Assembly (NCBI RefSeq): GCF_001648475.1
Contig: NZ_LXSQ01000027.1
Location: 1-17,860 of the forward strand
Length of the DNA stretch: 17,860 bases
Direction: 5' to 3'
Source: Eikenella halliae
GTDB taxonomy: Bacteria > Pseudomonadota > Gammaproteobacteria > Burkholderiales > Neisseriaceae
The notes under the pieces were generated by a model. That model was not told the origin of the DNA. It did no database searches and saw only the letters and a program-made list of their open reading frames with translations. Below, piece after piece: positions 13,665 to 17,860 of this stretch (position 1 is the stretch's first letter; the number at the start of each line of letters is the position of its first letter). The position numbers and the translations under genes were made by a program.

Positions 13665-13697
13665 TAAAGGCTACCTGTGGTTTCAGGTAGCCTTTGT
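13665..13697. terminator. Hairpin with one degenerate DUS arm after the 118-aa exported protein
   Basis: AAAGGCTACCTG and its complement CAGGTAGCCTTT form a 12-bp stem. The left arm has lost the final AA of the DUS (reads CCTGTG), while the right arm (13682-13693) is perfect. The stem itself is unaffected, and T-runs follow in the direction of transcription. Confidence 0.75.
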
Positions 13698-13790
13698 TTT
13701 GCCCGGCGCCAAGATTGGCTGTTTCCCCAATATGTTGCAGCGCATATTTCCAAACTGCTTAAAACATTGGCCGCCCCTGCCCGGCAACGG

Positions 13791-15131
13791 CTACAACATC
13801 CCGATGCCGGACACTTCCCGTGCCATCCGGGCGGCGGCGTTGTCGGTCATCCCGCCGACGAAATCGAGGATTTTCATGTAGGCGGTGTAGAGTGTGTCTT
13901 GCTCGTTCAACGGGTCGTCGCGCAGCAGCTCCAAGGCCAGCGATTGGCGGGTGCCGATGTGTGCTTTGGTGAGGTAGGCGAAGGCGGCGGGCACGAGCAG
14001 ATTGAGAATCGAGCCGATGCAGGGGAAGGCGGCGATTTCGGTAATCAGCTTGCTTTGGTGGCGGAACACGCGGGTGCGCGCCAGCTCTTTGGCCCGCTCC
14101 AGCGAATCGCGCACTTCGGGCGTGCACACGCTGAGCAGGTCTTTGCCTTGGAAGCTGCCGGCGAGCAGGTCGGCATGGTGCAGCATAAAGGTTTGCGCCA
14201 TGTCATCGATGGCGCGGCCGATGGCCATGCCGCGCAGCATGGCGCAACGCTGGCGGGCGGATTGCTCCGGCCAGAGTTTGTCGATGTGCACCATGCCCTG
14301 CAATACGTTTTCCACTTCGCGGTCGTCCAGCAGGCCGAGCTCCACCGCGTCTTCCAAGTCCAGGAGCGCGTAGCAAATGTCGTCTGCCGCCTCCATCAGG
14401 TAGGACAAGGGGTGGCGGCTCCAATGGTGTGCGGCGATTTCAGGTAGCCCCAATTCGGCGGCCACGCATTCGATAAATGGCAGCTCGGTTTGATAAATAT
14501 TGAATTTTTTCAAACCCTGCGGCGCAGAGGTGGTCCACGGGTATTTGAGCAGCGCGCCGATGGAAGCGGCGGTGAGGCGCATGCCGCCGCGGTGGCGGTA
14601 CATTTCGAGGTTGGAGAGGATGCGCAGGCTGTGGGCGTTGCCTTCGTAGGTTTGCACGTCGCGCCGTTCGGCTTCGGCCAGGTGTTTCAGGTAGCCTGCG
14701 TGCTCGGGATTACGGAACCAGTCGCGCAATGCCTCTTCGCCGGTGTGGCCGAAAGGCGGGTTGCCCATATCGTGCGCCAGGCAGGCCACCTGTACCACAG
14801 CGCCGATATCGGAAGGCGTATTCTCCGGCGGCAAGAAACCGCCCTTGGCTAGCATCACGCCCACGCGGTTGCCCAGGCTTCGCCCCACGCTAGCCACTTC
14901 CACGCTGTGGGTGAGGCGGTTGTGGGTGTGGTCGTGTTCGGCGAAGGGGTGCACCTGCGTTTTGCGCCCCAGCCGCCGGAACGAGCCGGAAAACACCACG
15001 CGGTCGTAATCGATGTGAAAATCGGTGCGCAGCGCATCCGCGCCTTCCTGGCTGGAGGGGGTAACGGTGGCCACCAGTTGGCCGTTCTCGGGCTTGAAGC
15101 GCTTGGTGCTGAGCAATTGCTGCCAGTTCAT
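13791..15131 (-). CDS. dgt: Deoxyguanosinetriphosphate triphosphohydrolase (dGTPase) family protein
   Basis: An HD-domain enzyme expected to hydrolyse dGTP or other dNTPs to the deoxynucleoside and triphosphate, adjusting dNTP pools. It has 446 aa. Metal-site motifs are THNRLTHSVEV (H75), CLAHDMGNPPFGHTGE (H120, D121) and the downstream Asp region SYLMEAADDICYALLDLEDA. The N-terminal DRVVFSGSFRRLGRKTQVHPF is characteristic of the Dgt family. Two DUS copies are translated, one perfect (14686-14697, GYLKH) and one with a mismatch (14439-14450, LPEIA). The ATG at 15131 has AGGA 6 bp upstream. It lies downstream of ettA but is separated by a hairpin, so it is probably transcribed independently. 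Substrate specificity within the family is not certain. Confidence 0.93.
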   Translation of the reverse strand: MNWQQLLSTKRFKPENGQLVATVTPSSQEGADALRTDFHIDYDRVVFSGSFRRLGRKTQVHPFAEHDHTHNRLTHSVEVASVGRSLGNRVGVMLAKGGFLPPENTPSDIGAVVQVACLAHDMGNPPFGHTGEEALRDWFRNPEHAGYLKHLAEAERRDVQTYEGNAHSLRILSNLEMYRHRGGMRLTAASIGALLKYPWTTSAPQGLKKFNIYQTELPFIECVAAELGLPEIAAHHWSRHPLSYLMEAADDICYALLDLEDAVELGLLDDREVENVLQGMVHIDKLWPEQSARQRCAMLRGMAIGRAIDDMAQTFMLHHADLLAGSFQGKDLLSVCTPEVRDSLERAKELARTRVFRHQSKLITEIAAFPCIGSILNLLVPAAFAYLTKAHIGTRQSLALELLRDDPLNEQDTLYTAYMKILDFVGGMTDNAAARMAREVSGIGML

Positions 15132-15159
15132 GTTTGTCCTTTGGTTTGGCTGGATAAAT

Positions 15160-15203
15160 TGAGGCTACCTGAAAACCAAGCCTGCGGTTTTCAGGTAGCC
15201 TCT
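15160..15203. terminator. DUS-pair hairpin downstream of ettA
   Basis: GAGGCTACCTGAAAACC and its complement form a 17-bp stem with an 8-base loop (DUS at 15162-15173 and 15190-15201). It sits 7 bp after the ettA stop and 28 bp before the dgt start region on the minus strand. Confidence 0.8.
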
Positions 15204-15210
15204 TTGCGCT

Positions 15211-16884
15211 TTAGCGGGTTACCGGTTTATACCGAATCCGTTTCGGCTTCGCGCCCTCTTCGCCCAGTCGGCGTTTTTTATCGGCTTCGTATTCCTGATA
15301 GTTGCCGTCGAAGAATACCCATTTGGAGTCACCCTCGCACGCCAGAATATGCGTGGCGATGCGGTCTAAGAACCAGCGGTCGTGGGAAATCACCATTACG
15401 CTGCCGGCAAATTCGAGCAGTGCGTCTTCCAGCGCACGCAGGGTTTCCACGTCCAAATCGTTGGAGGGTTCGTCCAAGAGCAGCACGTTGCCGCCCGCGA
15501 GCAAGGTTTTCGCCAAGTGCAGCCTGCCTCGTTCGCCGCCGGAAAGCTGCCCCGCGATTTTGCTTTGGTCGCTGCCTTTGAAGTTGAAGCGACCCAAATA
15601 TTGGCGTGCGGGGATTTCAAACTGTCCGACCTGCAAAATGTCGCGGCCTTCGGCGATGTTGTCGAACACGGTTTTGTCGTTTTGCAAACCTTCGCGGCTT
15701 TGGTCAATCAGGCTCATTTTCACGGTTTGCCCGATTTTCACTTCACCGGAATTGGGCTGCTCTTTGCCCGAAATCATTTTGAACAGCGTCGATTTACCCG
15801 CGCCGTTGGGGCCGATGATGCCGACAATCGCGCCCGCAGGCACTTTGAAGCTCAAATCGTCAATCAGCACTTTATCGCCAAATGATTTGGATACGTTGGT
15901 AAATTCAATCACTTCGTTACCCAAACGTTCGGCCACGGGAATGAAGATTTCCTGCGTTTCATTGCGTTTTTGGTATTCGTACTGGCTCATTTCTTCAAAA
16001 CGCGCCAGGCGGGCTTTGGATTTGGCCTGGCGGCCTTTGGCGTTTTGGCGCACCCATTCCAACTCCTGCTTCATGGCTTTGACGCGCGCGGCTTCGGATT
16101 TGGCCTCGTTTTCCAAGCGTTTTTCTTTTTGTTCTAGCCACGATGAGTAGTTGCCTTTCCACGGGATGCCGTGGCCGCGGTCGAGTTCCAAAATCCATTC
16201 GGCGGCGTTGTCCAAGAAATAGCGGTCGTGGGTTACGGCGACAACGGTGCCGGGGAAGCGCACGAGAAATTGTTCCAGCCATTCCACCGATTCCGCGTCC
16301 AAATGGTTGGTCGGCTCGTCCAACAGCAGCATATCGGGCTTGGAAAGCAAGAGTTTGCACAGGGCGACGCGGCGTTTTTCGCCGCCCGAGAGCACGCCGA
16401 TTTTTGCGTCCCAATCGGGCAGGCGCAGCGCGTCGGCGGCGATTTCCAATTCGTGCTCCGCGCCGCCGCCCGTACTGCTGCCCGCCGCGATAATGGCTTC
16501 CAAACGCCCTTGTTCTTCCGCCAGCGCGTCAAAGTCGGCATCGGGATTGGCGTATTCGGCATAGACTTCTTCCAAGCGTTTTTGCGCGGCGGCCACTTCG
16601 CCCAAGCCGCTTTCCACTTCTTCGCGCACGGTTTTTTCAGGATCAAGCTCCGGCTCTTGCGGCAGATAGCCGATTGTGATGCCGCCCATCGGCACGGCTT
16701 CGCCCTCAAATTCCTTATCCACACCTGCCATAATCCGCAGCACGGTGGACTTGCCCGCGCCGTTCAAACCGAGCAGGCCGATTTTCGCGCCGGGGAAGAA
16801 AGAAAGGGAAATATCTTTAATGATGGTTTTCTGCGGCGGCACAACCTTGCTCACGCGCAGCATGGAATAGACGTATTGCGACAT
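15211..16884 (-). CDS. ettA: Energy-dependent translational throttle protein EttA (ABC-F ATPase)
   Basis: A cytosolic ABC-F protein of 557 aa (E. coli EttA is 555). It binds the ribosomal E site and gates early elongation according to the ATP/ADP ratio. It has two ABC domains and no membrane segments: Walker A GLNGAGKS (39-46) with signature LSGGEKRR and Walker B LLLDEPTNHLD, then Walker A GPNGAGKS with LSGGERGR and LLLDEPSNDLD. EttA-specific features are the arm insertion in domain 1 and the linker QNAKGRQAKSKARLARFEEM between the domains. The ATG at 16884 follows GGAG by 5 bases. I saw no DUS within the gene. Its 3' half reads slightly less G+C-rich than proS or cca. Confidence 0.96.
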   Translation of the reverse strand: MSQYVYSMLRVSKVVPPQKTIIKDISLSFFPGAKIGLLGLNGAGKSTVLRIMAGVDKEFEGEAVPMGGITIGYLPQEPELDPEKTVREEVESGLGEVAAAQKRLEEVYAEYANPDADFDALAEEQGRLEAIIAAGSSTGGGAEHELEIAADALRLPDWDAKIGVLSGGEKRRVALCKLLLSKPDMLLLDEPTNHLDAESVEWLEQFLVRFPGTVVAVTHDRYFLDNAAEWILELDRGHGIPWKGNYSSWLEQKEKRLENEAKSEAARVKAMKQELEWVRQNAKGRQAKSKARLARFEEMSQYEYQKRNETQEIFIPVAERLGNEVIEFTNVSKSFGDKVLIDDLSFKVPAGAIVGIIGPNGAGKSTLFKMISGKEQPNSGEVKIGQTVKMSLIDQSREGLQNDKTVFDNIAEGRDILQVGQFEIPARQYLGRFNFKGSDQSKIAGQLSGGERGRLHLAKTLLAGGNVLLLDEPSNDLDVETLRALEDALLEFAGSVMVISHDRWFLDRIATHILACEGDSKWVFFDGNYQEYEADKKRRLGEEGAKPKRIRYKPVTR

Positions 16885-16963
16885 AACAACTCCTCGAAAA
16901 TAGGGGAAACAGGCAAACGGATAATGCCGCCGATTCTAACCGAAAAAAGCATTTCAGGCAGCC

Positions 16964-17010
16964 GAAAGGCTACCTGAAAATGGCAGAGCGGATATTTTCA
17001 GGTAGCCTCC
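16964..17010. terminator. DUS-pair hairpin upstream of ettA
   Basis: A forward DUS (16967-16978) and an inverted DUS (16997-17008) extend to pair as AGGCTACCTGAAAAT with its complement, around an 18-base loop. T-runs are weak, so a terminator role is less certain than for the other pairs. A third DUS follows at 17023. Confidence 0.5.
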
Positions 17011-17234
17011 TATTTCTGCCTGAGGCTACCTGAATTTGAGACTCGTGGCATGTTTAGAGAACTTGGCTTTTATAGCCTAAAATGCGTATTTCTTCATACT
17101 GTGTCGACTTCCCTCTCCATACTGTCTTTACCACCTGCCTTGCCTAATTTCGTTAACCAGCCATAGTTATTTCGCCATAACCCCATCTCAGTTGCCATAA
17201 AACCACGTTGCCACCATATTTTTATCGCACCAAC

Positions 17235-17263
17235 TTGCCAAATACACCCAATATAGGCATAAT
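17235..17263 (+). promoter_or_regulatory. Promoter of the tRNA-Thr gene
   Basis: TTGCCA (17235-17240) and CATAAT (17258-17263) are separated by exactly 17 bp. The tRNA starts 13 bases after the -10 box, so transcription would begin a few bases before the mature 5' end. Confidence 0.65.
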
Positions 17264-17275
17264 CCACATTCTTTC

Positions 17276-17351
17276 GCCGGTGTAGCTCAGTTGGTAGAGC
17301 ACCTGACTTGTAATCAGGGGGTCGCGAGTTCGATTCCTGCCGCCGGCACCA
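17276..17351 (+). tRNA. tRNA-Thr, anticodon TGT
   Basis: A 76-nt cloverleaf. The acceptor stem GCCGGTG pairs with CGCCGGC (one G-U), the D-arm contains AGCTCAGTTGGTAGAGC, and the anticodon stem CCTGA/TCAGG encloses the loop CTTGTAA with anticodon TGT (17309-17311), reading ACA and probably ACG threonine codons. The T-arm contains GTTCGATTC. The 3' CCA is encoded. Its own promoter precedes it and a strong hairpin follows, so it is a single-gene unit. Confidence 0.97.
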
Positions 17352-17358
17352 ATATTCT

Positions 17359-17396
17359 AATCGCAAATCAGCTAGTTAAGTTGATTTGCGATTTTT
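17359..17396 (+). terminator. Rho-independent terminator of tRNA-Thr
   Basis: AATCGCAAATCA (17359-17370) pairs fully with TGATTTGCGATT (17382-17393) around an 11-base loop, followed by a T-rich tail. It begins 8 bases after the CCA end and contains no DUS, unlike most terminators here. Confidence 0.85.
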
Positions 17397-17572
17397 CTTA
17401 TCTATATATCTTTCTTGAACTTTGTGCAAATCTTTGGCTATGGCCAACAAAGCCACCTAATAGGCAAAAATAGATCGTAAATCTCAGGAAATCCTCGGCA
17501 AAGAATCCATCACTCCCACAGCGTGGTGCCTTAATCCATTCCACCAAGAATAGGTTCTTTTTAATCCACTTA

Positions 17573-17678
17573 TATAGTGAATTAAATTTAAACCAGTACA
17601 GCGTTGCCTCGCCTTGCCGTACTATCTGTACTGTCTGCGGCTCGTCGCCTTGTCCTGATTTAAATTTAATTCACTATA
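17573..17678. repeat. Correia element (CREE/NEMIS), copy 5, 106 bp
   Basis: It starts TATAGTGAATTAAATTTAAA and ends TTTAAATTTAATTCACTATA, with the standard core in inverted orientation relative to copy 1 (CTGTACTGTCTGCGG reads forward here). It has the TTTAAATTT arm type like copy 1 and the same 106-bp length. A second CREE-end-like stretch (TTAATCCACT, 17561-17570) directly abuts its left tip. Confidence 0.85.
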
Positions 17679-17706
17679 TAACTCATCCCATCTGCCCAAG
17701 CAAACA

Positions 17707-17734
17707 AAAACCTGCCTCCAAAGAGGCAGGTTTT
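17707..17734. terminator. Perfect hairpin at the right IS boundary
   Basis: AAAACCTGCCTC (17707-17718) and GAGGCAGGTTTT (17723-17734) form a 12-bp stem with the loop CAAA. It has classic bidirectional terminator form. The IS begins at or within its terminal T-run. The gene it originally served is not in view. Confidence 0.75.
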
Positions 17735-17860
17735 ATAGTAAATTAAAAACAAAATAGTACAATATTCAACTTTGAAGGTCTAACCATGGCATACTCTGCG
17801 GACTTAAGGAACAAAGCTTTAAACTATTACGAACAATGCAAAAACATCAGCCAAACCGCA
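17732..17860 (+). mobile_element. IS630-like insertion sequence, right copy, 5' end only
   Basis: An exact inverted copy of 1-129. The element proper probably begins TATAGTAAATT at 17734, since the two bases before it are shared with the left copy but the next base differs. From 17734 to the window end is 127 bases. It abuts a terminator hairpin. Only the 5' end and the first 25 transposase codons are present. Confidence 0.8.
17786..17860 (+). CDS. IS630-family transposase, N-terminal 25 residues (partial, runs off the window)
   Basis: It has the same 25 residues as the left copy (MAYSADLRNKALNYYEQC...), a helix-turn-helix start typical of IS630-family transposases, with an AAGG ribosome-binding motif about 8 bases upstream. 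It continues beyond the window, so completeness is unknown. Confidence 0.8.
   Translation, partial: MAYSADLRNKALNYYEQCKNISQTA

Larger units (their letters stand above)
16885..17275. other. Gene-free stretch between ettA and tRNA-Thr
   Basis: This 391-bp region contains three perfect DUS copies (16967-16978, 16997-17008, 17023-17034), a variant DUS (16953-16963) and then about 230 bp of AT-richer DNA with the tRNA promoter at its right edge. No credible protein gene is seen; the frame that overlaps the tRNA in antisense is a known artefact type. Confidence 0.65.
17352..17785. other. Gene-free stretch from tRNA-Thr to the right IS transposase
   Basis: This region holds the tRNA terminator (17359-17396), about 160 bp of unassigned DNA, a CREE end remnant and complete CREE copy 5 (17558-17678), a perfect hairpin (17707-17734) and the IS end. 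The minus strand of the unassigned part has an open frame of about 50 codons without a start, which I do not call a gene. Confidence 0.6.

Noticed and set aside
729..17034. CRISPR-like array from the repeated 12-mer
   Set aside because: The repeats are irregularly spaced, occur in both orientations and inside genes, and match the DUS; there are no uniform spacers or cas genes.
17094..17366. Minus-strand 90-aa frame across tRNA-Thr (contains RRQESNSRPPDYKSGALPTEL)
   Set aside because: This peptide is the familiar antisense translation of a tRNA gene and is a common annotation artefact.
1..17860. A composite transposon bounded by two inverted IS copies
   Set aside because: The content is core housekeeping genes, and the ends stop exactly 127 bases into the IS, which fits contig breaks better than a mobile unit.

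Overview
The window reads as a Neisseriaceae chromosome segment, most likely Eikenella. The main clue is a 12-mer, AGGCTACCTGAA or its complement, of which I counted 31 perfect copies by eye plus several one-base variants. As I recall the published DNA uptake sequence (DUS) dialects, this is the Eikenella dialect. Gene content (cyaY, cca, gloB, proS, rpe, dgt, ettA) fits a G+C-rich betaproteobacterium. The window also carries Correia-type miniature elements (CREE/NEMIS), another Neisseriaceae hallmark.

Layout. Both ends carry the first 25 codons of the same IS630-like transposase, pointing outward, as a perfect 129-bp inverted repeat (1-129 and 17732-17860). From left to right: a membrane protein (155-721); the divergent pair cyaY(-)/lptM-like lipoprotein(+); an unknown 213-aa protein(-); cca(-); a PAP2 phosphatase(-) divergent from gloB(+); an AT-rich 5'-truncated polymorphic-toxin fragment with an intact probable immunity gene (5235-5860); a membrane protein(-); a class 1A dihydroorotate dehydrogenase(-); an AhpD-like CxxC protein(-); a LysO-family exporter(-); proS(-); rpe(-) divergent from a Spy/CpxP-like periplasmic protein(+); a small exported protein(+); dgt(-); ettA(-); tRNA-Thr(TGT) with its own promoter and terminator; a CREE; and the right IS end.

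Most genes are single transcription units. Inverted DUS pairs form hairpins between them and probably act as terminators. Five complete CREEs of about 66-106 bp and at least one fragment sit in intergenic DNA. One has landed in the loop of a DUS-pair hairpin and one places a promoter-like sequence just upstream of cca.

Most genes are housekeeping: tRNA maturation and charging, translation, pyrimidine synthesis, nucleotide pools, methylglyoxal detoxification, iron-sulfur assembly and the pentose phosphate pathway. The least ordinary items are the orphan toxin/immunity module fused to a DUS hairpin, the Gram-positive-type PyrD, and the resemblance between the IS630-like element's ends and the CREE ends.
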